Positions 33,000-44,839 of a stretch of DNA of 64,000 bases are shown one piece after another. The position numbers were made by a program, and so were the translations under genes. The stretch covers positions 13,556,587-13,620,586 of the forward strand of contig CM053326.1 of NCBI GenBank assembly GCA_028583605.1. The letters are read 5' to 3'. The notes below the pieces were generated by a model. It was not told the DNA's origin. It made no database searches and worked only from the letters and a program-made list of their open reading frames with translations. This DNA is from Dastarcus helophoroides (Eukaryota > Arthropoda > Insecta > Coleoptera > Bothrideridae). Within the stretch, counting starts at the first letter, position 1. The number at the start of each line of letters is the position of its first letter.

Positions 33000-33585
33000 C
33001 GACGATATGCGTGATTTTTGCAGGAGACAGCCCGAGAACATTTTTACTGAACCAAGATTTACTGGAGGCAGTCTTCTTTTGGGAGTGGGGAATTGAGCAT
33101 TCTATACCAATCAGAATAATTTCCGTGATGGATTCGGCGACTAAGGAAGGGTTGTCTGAGTTAAAGCAGACTTTCTGCCATGGAAAAGATGCAAAGAAGT
33201 CTCTTCATTCTTCCCAGTTTGCAGAGTAGGGGACTGCCTCTGGGAAGGAGGTGGTATATGAAGCGAGCGAGAGGCTGCTACAAGCCTGTGATCCAAATTT
33301 CCAAGCGATGATGTCAGAGATTTTATACAAATTTGGGGAATTTGTAAGGAAAAGGTCGAGCAGATTAGGTGGTGGGTTCCTCAACTAATTGCGATAGTAC
33401 ACAAGTGATGGAGAAGTCTCTACCACCCTTCCCGCGTCGTCAGTTCGGGAAGAAAACCTTAACCAGGGGATGTTGAAGTCACCGAGAAAAACAACCTCAG
33501 CGTTTGGATAATTCGTCTGTAGGTGATTAAAGGTTACGGACAGATAAGAGAAGAGCTGTCGTTTGGAGACAAATAAAATGAACAA
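33000..33585 (-). pseudogene. LINE family 1 endonuclease remnant, copy 2
   Basis: The minus-strand frame at 33585-33385 reads QLFSYLSVTFNHLQTNYPNA, then VVFLGDFNIPWLRFSSRTDD. It contains the GDFN motif of EEP-type LINE endonucleases. The matching segment of copy 3 is at 45687-45448. The N-terminal catalytic half is absent because of the 5' truncation. Confidence 0.7.
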
Positions 33586-33599
33586 ATGAATATTTCTAC

Positions 33600-34790
33600 T
33601 AAACTAGGTGCTCTTTTTTAAATTACCCATTTAGGGTTACTTTCTCTTTAGTCTTTTTTTTACTGCACATAAAGCTGAGTTTAAAAAAAGAAATAATAGA
33701 GAACAATGAAATATTCGCAATAAAAACTGACCATCAAGAAAGTAAACACACTTACTTACATGTTCTTATGTCTATTATAGTTGATTGTCTTCCCTTTCTT
33801 AAAATAATATGATTAATTTGTATCGTGTATTTCTCTAATCTTATTTATTCCTCATCCTTTTTGCTTTTTCTGCAGTTACCTTAATTAGTGATAAGTGATG
33901 TTTACATTTTTATGTATATTTTTGAGCATTTAGATTTTTATTTATTGAAACATTTGGAAATCAATTTGACTTTTAAACACACTTACACAGAAATAATCTG
34001 TAATGGAGAAATAAAATGGCCCTAAACCCTAATATTGATTCTGTACACTATTTCCAAATTACACTATCAACCTTCTCATATTAAAAAATAAAAAAAACAA
34101 GCAATACACTTGTATGAATGTTTAAATATGTTTGTGCAAAAATGGCCTCTGCCACCTGCTGAAGTCCTTGGTAATCTTGGTGTATGTATGTGGTTAGATA
34201 ACTTTCTATATAATTAAGGTTAAGACATCTAAAAGTTGGACCTAATTTTACTGACAGTGCTGAAAAGAGCAAACACTTTGCTTGTCTCTCAATAAAAAAA
34301 ATGGAATAGAATAACCATACAATATATTTTACTTTCAAGTAACAATTGAGGTTTGACACGTAAACAAATGACTTATGAAGAATGGACACAACTTTCCTAT
34401 ATTATAAATTATTCGTAGACACTATTTAACCCCAAAACAATACAGCACTGAACAAACAAAATATAATTATTGCCACAACGACATTATAAAACACAAGAAC
34501 AATAACACCAAATTAAGTTTTTATGTTGCTAAGATTTAACAAAGAAATTATTAAACTAAAAAGTATGCACAAAATATAGACAAAACACAAAAATATTGTT
34601 TTTATAATCATATTTTTAAATTAACACATTGCATATTAATACATGAATATCATAATTATATCATTATTACTAAGTATTTCCAGATATAAATTATCTCCAC
34701 ATTTACTGCTTTTAATCAAGAAAGCGGCAATCCTAAAACACTATCTAGTCGATTTATTTGTATAGGAACAGTGTATAAAATTTATGTTCA
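33600..34790. other. AT-rich intergenic DNA
   Basis: No recognisable gene. A 102-codon minus-strand ORF at 34081-34389 has no domain, and its composition is ordinary for AT-rich DNA. Confidence 0.45.
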
Positions 34791-34794
34791 AGAA

Positions 34795-35700
34795 ATGCTG
34801 CTACGTCCAAAGCCTTGACAGAGTATGGTATCGGTCTTTTCTCGTCAAAGATGCCCTAAGACTCTGTCCTATCTCTTAATTTGTTTCTATGAAAGATCCC
34901 TTACCTTTGAGTTCCAATTCGATATAGAGCTTTAGTAGCCTGATGTTATCCTTTTTATCCGCCTTTGCTTCAGTTCAATTAAGGAATCAGCTGGTAAAGA
35001 TGATTAATCGTGATATCGAGATATTATCCAAGAAAATGTCCCTCCTTATGATATCTAATCTGCGTATTATAGAAAAATGGAAGCACCAACTTTTTTTAGA
35101 ATGCCCAAGTTAGATCAACATTGAAGTACTGTTCTCTTGTTTGGAGTTTAGCAAACACACATTGATCTTTTGAATTCAATTTAAAGAAGAGTATAGGTAG
35201 ACGCATATGTTGTACCCTACGGGTACAACACTTTTTAATGCGGTATGCAGGGAAATGCGGCGAAATTTAAAGGAAGATTTGGTTCACATCGCCTCCCATC
35301 CCATAGAGGACGATAAATGTGCGTCTTAATTCGCCTTACGTGATAAAGCTCTGATCGAGTATCTCCATACACTGGATCTTAGATAGATAATTGAGGACTC
35401 GTTTTTTTTGCAAGTACTTTCATGGGAGGTCTTAGTAAGAACCAATAGTTCTGATTCCCCAAGAGCAACATTCTTAAGGCATGCAGGACAGTCAGGACAG
35501 CATTCCTGTGCGGTTCAACATGAAAGCTTCTATTTAAGAAGACTTTTTTCTACAGAATTTCCAGACTCTGGAATTCGTTGCCAAGCGAAACTTTCCCTTA
35601 TAATTATAACTTCTTCGTTTAAAACGGCCGTTCATCGCAATCTATCTCCATATTTATTTGCGCCTCCTACTCTCAATGTGTCAAGGACATAGAGTAGAAT
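34795..35700 (+). pseudogene. LINE family 1, copy 4 (heavily decayed)
   Basis: Scattered matches run from the RT (GACAGAGTATGGTATCGGTC, equivalent to DRVWYR) through the domain after the RT to the C-terminus. The frame at 35408-35692 gives RATFLRHAGQSGQHSCAVQ and TAVHRNLSPYLFAPPT, the family's terminal segment. About 150-180 bp from 35210 has no counterpart in other copies and begins with a small palindrome, so it may be a further insertion. Confidence 0.65.
35208..35230. repeat. Short palindrome inside LINE copy 4
   Basis: TGTTGTACCC and GGGTACAACA are perfect inverted 10-mers around TAC. The palindrome marks the start of sequence foreign to the LINE. Confidence 0.6.
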
Positions 35701-36159
35701 CACCCTATACGAGTGAATTGTTATTAAAAATATATAACACATTCTGGCAGAATATGCTTATATAGGTGACCCATGGGACGTGAGATAACATGGGTATCTT
35801 GGTTATAGTGAAAACAGAAAATACCCAAGAAAAAAAGAGAATTCTATGGCCAGAAAATAATTGAGTGCTACATTCTTTAGATTTTGTTATAATTAAAGGT
35901 TTTTTATTTTGTGAAATGGATTTTAGGATAATAAAAGGGGTGTTTTCTAAAATTTGCTCTAACCTCTTCATTTGTGGCAACATTGAAAAAAAGAACTTGA
36001 AACATTTTTACTTGGTTTCATCGGAGTAGTTTTATTAAATTATTTTGGAGAAAATTGTGGCAACTTTGTTTTTTTTGCTTGACTTTGGCATATTGGATTT
36101 TATCATTTTCGAATGCATAATTCGTAAACTATATGCAACAATAAATATAACAGATAAAT

Positions 36160-36425
36160 ATGAATTGCGGATGATTGGTGGGTTGTCTCTTTTCTACAAG
36201 TATTTTTATGGGAGATGCGCGCAGAAACTGAGAGGTCTCATCCTCTCAACGTTCTTGAGGCATCCAAAACAGTCGGAGATAGCTAATGCCTGTGCAGTCT
36301 GAACAGTTGTATTGACAATTACAATTATCTTTATTTAAAAAGAAAATTCATTCGCCATCTATCTTTATTACCGCATCCTACTCGTAGTGCTCCAAAAGTA
36401 TAGTAGGAAGAAAATAGGCTTATTA
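36160..36425 (+). pseudogene. LINE family 1, copy 5 (3' end only)
   Basis: The peptide MIGGLSLFYKYFYGRCAQKL, then FLRHPKQSEIANACAV, matches the C-terminal region of the other copies (MVGDLSLFYKYYHGRC). The nucleotide match continues to CCGCATCCTACTCGTAGTGC near 36395. The ORF start upstream of 36165 is unrelated sequence. Confidence 0.7.
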
Positions 36426-36429
36426 GGAA

Positions 36430-38680
36430 AAAACAAACTTAATAGTCATACTCACCTAGGATTTTTACTACTCATTCCAAAGCTTTCTTATACCAGTTAT
36501 TTGTAAAAGCTTTATATCTGCTGAATCATTATTAATAAGTAGCAAATGTATGTGGATAATATTTCTGGCGATTATTTAGCAATTTCTCTTCAGTCACCTA
36601 CTAAAGACTTGAACGTTATTAAGCAAATTTTTCTCATATGTCACAACACAAAAATAACATTCAAATCTAATTTTTAATTCCAGCTAACCGTGTTTACATT
36701 TAACAAATCATAAAACATTCCTCAACAACATATATTTCAATATTAACGTGTTTTCAGGAACCATTTTTTTATTGTACTAGTAGCATCCAAATATTTTTCA
36801 CACATTGGTCGTCATTTGTAATAAATACCTGCATATTTATTCTTGAATATTGAAATTCTAAGGTAAATAACTAAACACATTAATAAATCAAGAATAATTA
36901 TTAAAAATTCAGGATGTTTTTAATCTTAAAAATACAAATATTCATAACTAAAAATAGAGCTGATAATATTGTCATTTGTTAAAGTGTAACCAGTTTTTAT
37001 TAAAAAACATTGGCGCTGAATGGGGAGTAATATTGATGCGGACACTAATTCCATAAAATTAGCATTTGAGGCGCCTTGTTAAATATGGATTTATTTTGAA
37101 GTTCGTATTGAATAACGTTTCATTAAAACATTTTACCCTTAAGTTTGAAGAAACTGATGGAATACTTGATTAAATTTTATTTATTTTTTGTCTCAGATAA
37201 AGTAGCATTAATTGCTATGGATATTTGCCACTGTTTGAATATTTTAAAGGTTTAAAAAACAGTTTCTTTTTTTCGTATTAGTATTACATTTACTAGCAAT
37301 TATCCAACTCAACGTTGAACATATTTTGTTGATTTTTTTTTATATTTGTTCTCCTCTATTGATTTCTAATGGAAATTGATGAAACATATGATACATTTTT
37401 ATTTAAAAATAAATTCACTAATTTTTTTTGTATTACTACTGCCCAAACCAAAATAATTATTCAAATCAGCATCAAGCATATTTTTTTTGAGAAAATATTT
37501 TGTTAGACAGTTATGGACACTGCCAACAGAAATGAAAACTGAAACTAGGAACTAACTGTTTTTTTTTAATTTTCAAATTAATTGTAGTGTTAAAAATTAA
37601 AAGTTCATTATTCGTAAATTAAAAATATTAACATTAACATTAGTCTAGTTTTCACATCTACCGGCACTCCGACCAACAAGGGCTGTGGAAATACCTATAA
37701 ATACAACTTAACTGGAGTAAAAATAAATAGTGTCAAATTCTTAAAAGCTAATACATATTCAAAATATTTAAAAAATAAGCGTCCGAATATAGGGAAAAAA
37801 TGAATGGTATTGTCATATATGTAATCACATATATCGGTATTGCGTTACCAAAAAACGCTCTTTGAACTACTAGTCGATTGCTCTACCACAGTGCCACTAA
37901 ATTTAAATTGAGTATGCCAACAATGAAGTTTATAATTCATTAAATTGTGTTTTAATTTGATTATTATTTCTAATCTCTCCGTAAGCGAAAATATCCTATA
38001 TTAGAAAAGGAAAAACGCTGGCAAAATTCTGGTATGCCGACAGGCATCAATTCGAAATGCGTCGTGCGAAACAACGCCAATAAAGACGGCGACCCTACAA
38101 TATAACGGCTCTATTCATCTCCCTGATAGTGACTTATTACTTTTTACCCACTATCAACTCAGAAATGTTTTTGTTTACATTTTTGATCTGCCAATTTTGG
38201 AGGTTATTTTTTCTGTTATAAAACTGCTTTATCTTTGAGTTTGGAATCTCGTACAGGTAATAATTACAAAGAAACGATCTAGATCAGGAATGAGCAACCT
38301 TTGTTTTCAGCGGGTCAACTATAAGGCCAAAAATTTTTCTCGCCGCATTTGAGGAAAATATGAACGCTAGATTATATTATTAAGTTTATATTAACAAAAC
38401 AAAAATAACAAAAGTGCTATAAAAAATTACCTAATTAAAATACCTAACAGAAATAAAAAAGGGGAAATTATAATGGGAAAAAATCTTAAACAAATTCTAA
38501 TGAGAATTTTGGAGTTGCTTCTTTGCCAAATTTGCCACAGCAACTCGCACAAAACTTTTCAGTCGTACGTTATTTAGTCTGGACCTACGATCTTTTTAAC
38601 TATTTCCATTACAGAAAGTAATTGTTTGCAAATTAAGTTCTTCCAAAATCATAGGCGTAACTAGAATTGCAAACCGAAAA
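36430..38680. other. Intergenic DNA
   Basis: No coding sequence recognised. It contains one tRNA-like promoter-box remnant (37854-37900) and, near 38287, a sequence like a hAT terminus (CAGGAATGAGCAACCTTTG) whose partner I could not find. Confidence 0.4.
37854..37900 (-). repeat. tRNA-like remnant (possible SINE head)
   Basis: The minus strand reads TGGCACTGTGGTAGAGCA, a good match to a tRNA A box and D arm. It is followed shortly by GTTCAAAGAGC, which weakly resembles a B box. The spacing is too short for a full tRNA, so a degraded tRNA-derived SINE or pseudogene is more likely. Confidence 0.25.
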
Positions 38681-38699
38681 TTTATATGTATTCAATTGG

Positions 38700-40250
38700 G
38701 AGACTTCCAATATTTCAGAATTCAACCTTTCCATGAAACATTTTTACGAAATTTCTACCTTTTTCTCAAATTTCATAATTTCTTTTACAGAATTTGTCTT
38801 TTTCTTTTAAAATTTTGCATTTATTTATAAAATTCAACTTCTTTAATCAAACATGACTGTCAAAATTTCGAATTTAAGGGCTCGTCGTTTTTTTTCTGAA
38901 ATTTCGCCATTTCTCGAAATTCGACTTTTTCCAAAAAGTTCGACTTTTTTTAATTATGAAAATTGTAGCTTTTTATTAGAATTTGCCTTTTCCTCGAAAT
39001 TTGGTCGATATTCTGATAAAAAAATATATTTTCGGAAATTTAAAATTGTTGTGAAAGGACAAAAAATACGAAAAAAATGTCTTTGTAAATTTTAACCCTA
39101 TTTTAATCCAAATTTCCGGAATTTTCAACTCATTTAACAAAATTTCGATGTGTATTACAATATTTGATATTTTCTGACGCGTGTTGAGGTGTCTTCCTCT
39201 GACTCAATGAGTCAAGAAAAAATGAATATTCGATTTTTTTTTCTTAAAATTTCGATATAATCCTTCTGGGAAATTTCGAAATTTCACTAAGATTAAACGC
39301 TTTTTCTCAAAATTTGGATGTTTCGCAAAAGTTCTCTTGTAATATCGTCTTTTTCTGGGGGTTTCGACAACTTTTTAAAAATTTCGACTTTCCAAATTTC
39401 ACTTTTTTGGAAAATGTTGTATTCATTTCAATGTTTTCCAAATTTCGATATTTTTCTGAATATTTATCTGAAAGTTTCGATCTTTAAGATTCTAATTTTT
39501 TTAGAAATTTTAACTGGTTTCCTAAAGTTTGCGTTTTTCGGGAAATCTTTATTTTTATCCTAATATCAGATATTTCATATTTCTAGAAATTTCACGTTTT
39601 TCCTGGTAAATTCGTATTTTTTCTTAAAATTATGAATTTTTTTTCTAAAACAGTATTTTTCCGAAAATTCTTCTTTTTCTCAAAATTTTTTCTTTTTGAA
39701 ATTTCGATTTTATTTTCAAAAGCCTCTTTTTGGACTTTTGGTTTAAAAATCGTTTATTTATTGCAAAATTTTTCCATTTTTCTGAATACATTTTTTATTT
39801 CAACAAATTTTGACGCAGTGTTAGTAAAAATGTTGGGAAAAATGTGGTAAATTCAATATCATTACTGAATTTTAAATTTTGAGAAGAATGTTTTTGAAAA
39901 TTGCGATTTTTATTTCTAAAACTTCGACTTTTTCAAAAAATTCCGTCTTTTCAGAAAATTAAACCTTTGAAAATTTTGACTTTTTCGAATTTTAAATATT
40001 TTTCGAGCTTTTATGAAAAGTTAGGTTTTTATTTTTTATATGATTTGTTGAAAATTTCAACTTTTCCAATTAACCTCTTGAAATTTGGATTTTTTTTTAA
40101 ATTTGGAATATTTTCTAGAAAGTTCCATATTTTCCTGAAAATTGCAACGTAATTTTCAAAAATCGTGAATTTTTTTCGAAGTCTTTGTTTTTTGTGATTT
40201 ATTGTTTATATATAATTCCTGGTATTTTCAACTTATTCTCCAAATTTTGA
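38700..40250. repeat. Degenerate AT-rich motif array
   Basis: T-rich units such as GAAATTTCGACTTTTTC and TTTTTCTCAAAATTTC recur throughout. Several 70-85-codon plus-strand ORFs rich in Phe, Leu, Lys and Ser (38853-40152) are consequences of the repeat. No bounded ends were identified. Confidence 0.55.
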
Positions 40251-40261
40251 CTTTTATCACA

Positions 40262-40352
40262 CATTCATAGCTATTAAACCTTATTAACGATTAAAGAGCA
40301 ACATATATTCAAAAATTTCACAATGTTTCGATAAATATTTGCTAACACCGGA
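40262..40352 (+). repeat. Copy of the ~90-bp dispersed repeat
   Basis: CATTCATAGCTATTAAACC, TTATTAACGATTAA, TTTCACAATGTTTCGATAAA and ATTTGCTAACACCGGA occur in the same order as the inverted copy at 55921-56010. Confidence 0.65.
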
Positions 40353-42085
40353 TCAGGTTTCGCATGTTTTTTTTGACATTTTCTATTCCAAAATTTTTAT
40401 GTAAAGCAGTAGATATGATACCGGAGCCGCGTAAATTTGGTAAAAATAAAAAAATTAAAAAAAAATCGAAATAGTATTTTAGTCTGAAAGTCTATAGCAC
40501 TGCTGTTCACCGTCGGTTCAAAAATCACTAGGCAAAACTGTCGGGAAAGGCTAGGCCTTTTGTGTCTGACACGGGACTGCCTCTGGTTTGTCCACCGAGG
40601 CCTTTTATTGGGAAGCGATTGTCATTAAGATTTAATTTACCACCCCAACGAATTTTAGAAGGAATGCAATTATCGGCTTTTGTCTATCTCAATTGCAGTT
40701 CCATTAAAATGAAACGCAACTAGGACAGTTGATGGTAAACGTCTACTAAACATCCGGGCTGTAATGGACCCAGGGACAAAAGCTTTGAGGAATTATCCCA
40801 GGCTTGACATTACTCACCCTTTGTCCATCCTAATTGCATTCTGCATGATGAGGAAAAGCACCTAAGACGACAAACATCCTGTTATTTATTGGGGTGTAAT
40901 TATCTTATCACTTTAGTGAATACTTCAATTTCTGCCTAGCGATTTTTTTTTCTACCGTTAAGCGTCGTCAAAAAGATGAATGTACGTTATAAGATAGACT
41001 TTAGTGAGCAAGATCTCGATCCTAGAGAAGGCAATTGAAATCTAATGAATTATGAACTTCAAGAAGGCAATTGGGGGCCGTTATGAACGTTTTTAAGAAT
41101 GGACGAAAATTGTTTTGAACATTTATTAGGTAAATTGAAGCTAGAAGGAGATATCTTAAAATTGCTTAAAGAGAATTAATAATAGCTTGAAGATTTTTTC
41201 ATTCTTTTTTTATGATCGAAGTTTAATGTATCCTTTTTATATTGTTAAGTGAATTATTCATTTAGTCATACAGGTTGCGTGGAAAGCTGCATGTGAAGCA
41301 CTTGTTGGTAGATAGATAAAGGTAAAATTATCTTAATATATTTGAATTTTTAAAGTTAAGTAATTCTACACATTTTGCATATCATCATCCAACGAACAAT
41401 ATAGTAACTCATTATTGGGAGTATTGAGATAATTCAAATTAAAGTGTTTACATAATCACGAAAGATCAGTAGCTACATCGAAACCATATTTTTTTAAATA
41501 TCTTGAAATTTGCCATGCAAATATAAAATTTAGATAGTGTGACGGGTTTTTTAATATGCAGTAACTTAAAATTAGACGAGATCAAAGACTAGATCGTATA
41601 CAAATATAAAAGATATAAAAACTTGTAATAATTATTTTAATTTACAAATTACGAATTTATTATTCATTACAGTTTGAAAATTAAAACAAAATACCGTTAT
41701 ATCATAGTTTTAAGTTGTCACTTCTGTCGGAAGACTCCATAACTGCCCAATTTTTTTTATTCATTTTTTTATATAAAAATATGAACATATTTAGTACTCA
41801 CCACAGTGATCCTACAATTAAACAATTCAAATGATAATTAAACTAAAACAGAATTTAAATAATGGTAAAATTTAAAATTGCTAACATACGCTGGCGCAAA
41901 TGGTAGAGAATTGGATAATCGCTGGGTGCCGATCCCACATTTTTAATTCCATTACACATCTTATTCGTGGCTGCAGATATACTGTCAACATTAGTCCGTT
42001 GATAACGCGACCTTAACATGGTGGTGACGCGAACCCATAAGATTTTTCTCTGTCAAAACTTGCTCAACGAACCAAAAGAACTTTT
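40353..42085. other. Intergenic DNA with a GC-richer, internally repeated patch
   Basis: At 40500-40880 the sequence is richer in G+C. It contains two related stretches, each with ATTATC, TTGTC.ATCC..AATTGCA-like text (about 40670-40700 and 40795-40845). No ORF or known repeat was recognised. Confidence 0.35.
41888..41940 (+). repeat. tRNA-derived SINE-like head
   Basis: GCTGGCGCAAATGGTAGAGA resembles a tRNA A box and D arm. About 33 nt later GGGTGCCGATCCCA resembles a B box, at the right spacing for RNA polymerase III. No acceptor-stem pairing or SINE body is identified. Confidence 0.35.
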
Positions 42086-42099
42086 CATTTTAGTAAAAA

Positions 42100-43385
42100 A
42101 TGGAAAAACATCTTATTTGAACATTTTTTTTAAAGTTTAATCCACTCGCAAAGGGTAACCCCATTATGCTTTCAAGCATTGCGAATAGGATGCGGCAACA
42201 AGGATAGATGGCGATGAACCGCCTTCTTAAACAAGGATAGGTTGTAATTTTTGGGATAAATTCATTTCGATAACAAGTTCCATAAGTTAAAAGTTCCTTA
42301 GAAAAAAGAGTCTCCGTAGACAAAAGTCCTCACTGTGTCAAGCTGGACCGCACGGGGATTTGCTGTGTCCGACTGTCTAGTATGCCTCAAGAATCTTGCC
42401 TTTGGGGGGTTCAATCCTATTAGTTCCTGCGAGCATCTTCCATGATAGTACTTGTAGAAAAGAGACAAGTCACCAACCATACGCCTGTGCACTAGGTTTC
42501 GAGAGAATCAGTCAGACTCTCGTCATCAATTAGGCGAATCACTCTTCTTTGAATTGAATCCAAAAGAGCTAAAGTGTGCTTTGGGGCTGAACTCCAGACA
42601 TGAGAACAGTATTGGCTAGTATTGGCCTAACTTGAGCTTTGTATAGTGTTAATAGCTGATGAGATCTGAAGTACTTTTTAGCTCTAAAAATAAAGCCTAG
42701 CTTTTGAGAGGCGGATTTAGCAATGGCGCGCACATGATTTTGCCAGGAGAAGTTAGTGCTCGCATTCACTCCTAGGATAGATAGATTAAATTCCATCGGA
42801 ACGATTTTACCGTCCATTAGTATGTTTGTTGCATTATCTCTTGATGTTTTCTTAGATAAAACCGCGGCCTGAGTTTTTGAAGCGTTAAAGTCGACCAAAT
42901 TGTTCTTACCCCATTGCAGAATAATCTCGATATCCCGATTAATCGTTTGTAGCTGCTGTTCCCTTAGTTAATCTGAAGCAGCGATAAACAATGGTTTGTC
43001 GGAGAAAAAAGATGACACAGGGTTACTATCATCTACGTAGCTGTGTATAGGATTGGAAGTTGAAGCTAAGAGATCCTTTATGTGTAACAGAAATAGAGTA
43101 GAAGACAGAACAGATCCCTGAGGCACCCCTGCGTTAATCGCAAATGTCTCGGATGAGATGCCATCGACGAAAACCTGAAGAGATCTGTCAGCGAGAAAAT
43201 TGGATATCAAATGACAGAGTCCAGGAGGAAGACCATAAGATGTTAATTTGGCGAGAAGAGATCGGTACTAGACTCTATTAAAAGCCTTTGAGATATCCAA
43301 TGCCACAATCCTAGCCTCACCATGTTTTTCCATAGCTGAGTTACAGATATGAGTAACATATGCCAGTAGATCGCTAGTGGAACAG
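42100..43385 (-). pseudogene. LINE family 1, copy 3, RT and C-terminal part
   Basis: Minus-strand frames in order: 43210-42968 (SNFLADRSLQVFVDG, NAGVPQGSVLSS, then YVDDSN in place of YADDS), 42898-42569 (FSWQNHVRAIAKSASQKLGF, LYKAQVRP), 42492-42298 (RRMVGDLSLFYKYYHGRCSQ) and 42323-42090 (terminal segment). The 3' end is ATTAAACTTTAAAAAAAATG near 42122. The change of the first YADD position to V is also seen in LINE B and may be a mutation. At about 43381 the LINE text stops abruptly (after CTAGTGGAAC) at a Jockey-type gag in the opposite orientation. The endonuclease part resumes at 45081. Confidence 0.8.
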
Positions 43386-43417
43386 AGAGCTTTGTTCTCC
43401 AACGGAATTGTGCGACA

Positions 43418-44760
43418 ATGAAGAGAAAAAAGCTAGAAGACCTGCCAAAGGGTAAGCAAGCCTCGAAATCCGACGACGATTTTAAAAATATGTTGATAGA
43501 GGCATTAAAGGAAATAGTTTTATTGATAGAGACGGCAATAAAAGACAAAGTAGGCGACTTGAGCGCTACACAAAATGTAGAATGCTTGGTTGGCTGATGA
43601 AAAGAAGGAAGATTTAATCTCAACACAAAATAAGGAAGAAAGCGAAGAAAATACTGAAAATTTCGTCGTTAACTTAGAGAGTATAGCGATGGCAAAGAAA
43701 ATAGAAGAAGAGGAAAAGCGCGTAAAGCGCAAGAAGACTGAAGAATTTAAAATAACAGGCTATTCAAGCAAAGCCAAGCAAAAGTTAACAACAGAACTCG
43801 TGAAAGAAAAGGACAGGGTACCTCCAAGTTATTCTGCGGGAGCAGAAAAAATTAGACGGTAACCGCGAATATCATGAAGACGAAGAAAATTTAATACATC
43901 AAGGCACAAGCGAGTAAGGATGAAATAAAAATCTATCCTACCCGCCCCGAAAATCATCAAGCCCTTGATAAGGAACTCAAGAAAAAGAAAATTCAGTACC
44001 ACACGTACTCCCTTTCAGAGGAAAGAAACCTCAAGGTAGTATTGAGAGGAATTCCCACTTTCCTAAAGGAAAAAGAAGTTGAAGCCGATTTAAAGCAAAA
44101 AGGATTTCATCCAACTAAAATTTTTCGAATGTACAAGAGAAGCAAGGAGAGGACAATAATGCCGCTCGTCTTTGTTGAGCTAAACCGAGACGAGAAGAAG
44201 ATTTACGAAATGAAAATCTGCTGCTGCCTAGATATAGGAGTAGAGGTCCTCAAGAGAAGAAAAGACGTCGGGCAGTGTTTCAACTGCCAGAGCTGCGGAC
44301 ACACACAGAAGAATTGCCACGCGGACCCAATCTGCGTTAAATGCGGGCAAAAGCATGCGACGAAAACATGCGAACTTCCGAAGACACGGCCGGCAAAATG
44401 CGCCAACGCAAAGGAGCTCACCCCGCGAGCTATCGCGGTTGTCCCGCATTACCTAAAACCAGAAACAGCAAAGTCAATACTGCAAAGAGAATCGAATCGA
44501 GGAAGTCTCTTGCGCAAGTAACTCTAGAGCGAAGATAGGAGACAACGAAAAAAAAGGCAGAAAAAAGAGAAGACGGAAAGGCAAAGAAGCAAGAAGAGAG
44601 AGAAAACAAGAAGGAAAAAGGAGAAGACAAAAGGGCAAAGGTAAACATTATTTTGTGTGACATGATGATGCAATTTTCCAGCTCAGGCTCATCAACAAAG
44701 GAAGTTAACAACTTCGTAGAGAAGATGCAGGAACTACTGAAGATAGTAGAGTGAATCAAG
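43418..44760 (+). pseudogene. Jockey-type LINE ORF1 (gag-like) with zinc knuckles, frameshifted
   Basis: Nucleic-acid-binding ORF1 protein of a Jockey-type LINE. It starts MKRKKLEDLPKGKQASKSDD (ATG at 43418), hits a stop after a 1-nt slip near 43590, and continues in the next frame as an acidic, lysine-rich segment (43590-43862). A third segment (44042-44521) contains the conserved pre-knuckle region RGIPTFLKEKEVEADLKQKG and KIFRMYKRSKERTIMPLVFV. Two zinc knuckles follow: CFNCQSCGHTQKNC (CX2CX4HX4C) and CVKCGQKHATKTC. A third (KCAN, then GAHPASYRGCP) is split by a frameshift near 44405. The tail (NNFVEKMQELLKIVE) ends at about 44754. There is no LTR or protease, so this is not a retroviral gag. 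Confidence 0.75.
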
Positions 44761-44774
44761 AAGACAGGAAGCAT

Positions 44775-44833
44775 CCTACTAACCCCGGGTTTTTGTATGA
44801 TTTCCCCCGGGGCTCGGTCAAATGACTAGTAGG
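44775..44833 (+). repeat. GC-rich hairpin just after the gag frame
   Basis: Outer arms CCTACTA (44775-44781) and TAGTAGG (44827-44833) enclose inner arms CCCCGGG (44783-44789) and CCCGGGG (44806-44812). It lies about 20 nt after the gag terminator, where a LINE's second ORF would begin. Confidence 0.55.
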
Positions 44834-44839
44834 CGAAAG

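Larger units (their letters stand above)
31072..33590 (-). mobile_element. LINE family 1, copy 2 (5'-truncated)
   Basis: On the minus strand the order is endonuclease (33585 down to about 33000), RT (32743-31877) and C-terminal region (31708-31183). It ends with ATTAAACTTTAAAAAAAA near 31070, the family's 3' terminus. The 5' end at about 33590 falls inside the endonuclease, so it is truncated, as is usual for LINE insertions. The RT frame is the best preserved of the family. The copy is inactive because of frameshifts on both sides of it. Confidence 0.85.

Noticed and set aside
33011..33229. 72-codon plus-strand ORF, similar to one at 45054-45296
   Set aside because: Both are antisense to the LINE family 1 endonuclease region. 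Their similarity follows from the LINE copies.
38287..38420. hAT left terminus (CAGGAATGAGCAACCTTTG)
   Set aside because: It resembles hAT ends, but I found no inverse partner or 8-bp duplication within the window.
38853..40152. Series of Phe/Lys-rich ORFs as a repetitive protein
   Set aside because: They are by-products of the AT-rich motif array, sit in different frames and lack coding signatures.
44203..44449. Minus-strand ORFs over the zinc knuckle region
   Set aside because: Antisense shadows of the gag frame.
43418..44760. Retroviral or LTR-element gag
   Set aside because: No LTRs, protease, integrase or primer-binding site. The pre-knuckle region and knuckle pattern fit a Jockey-type LINE ORF1.
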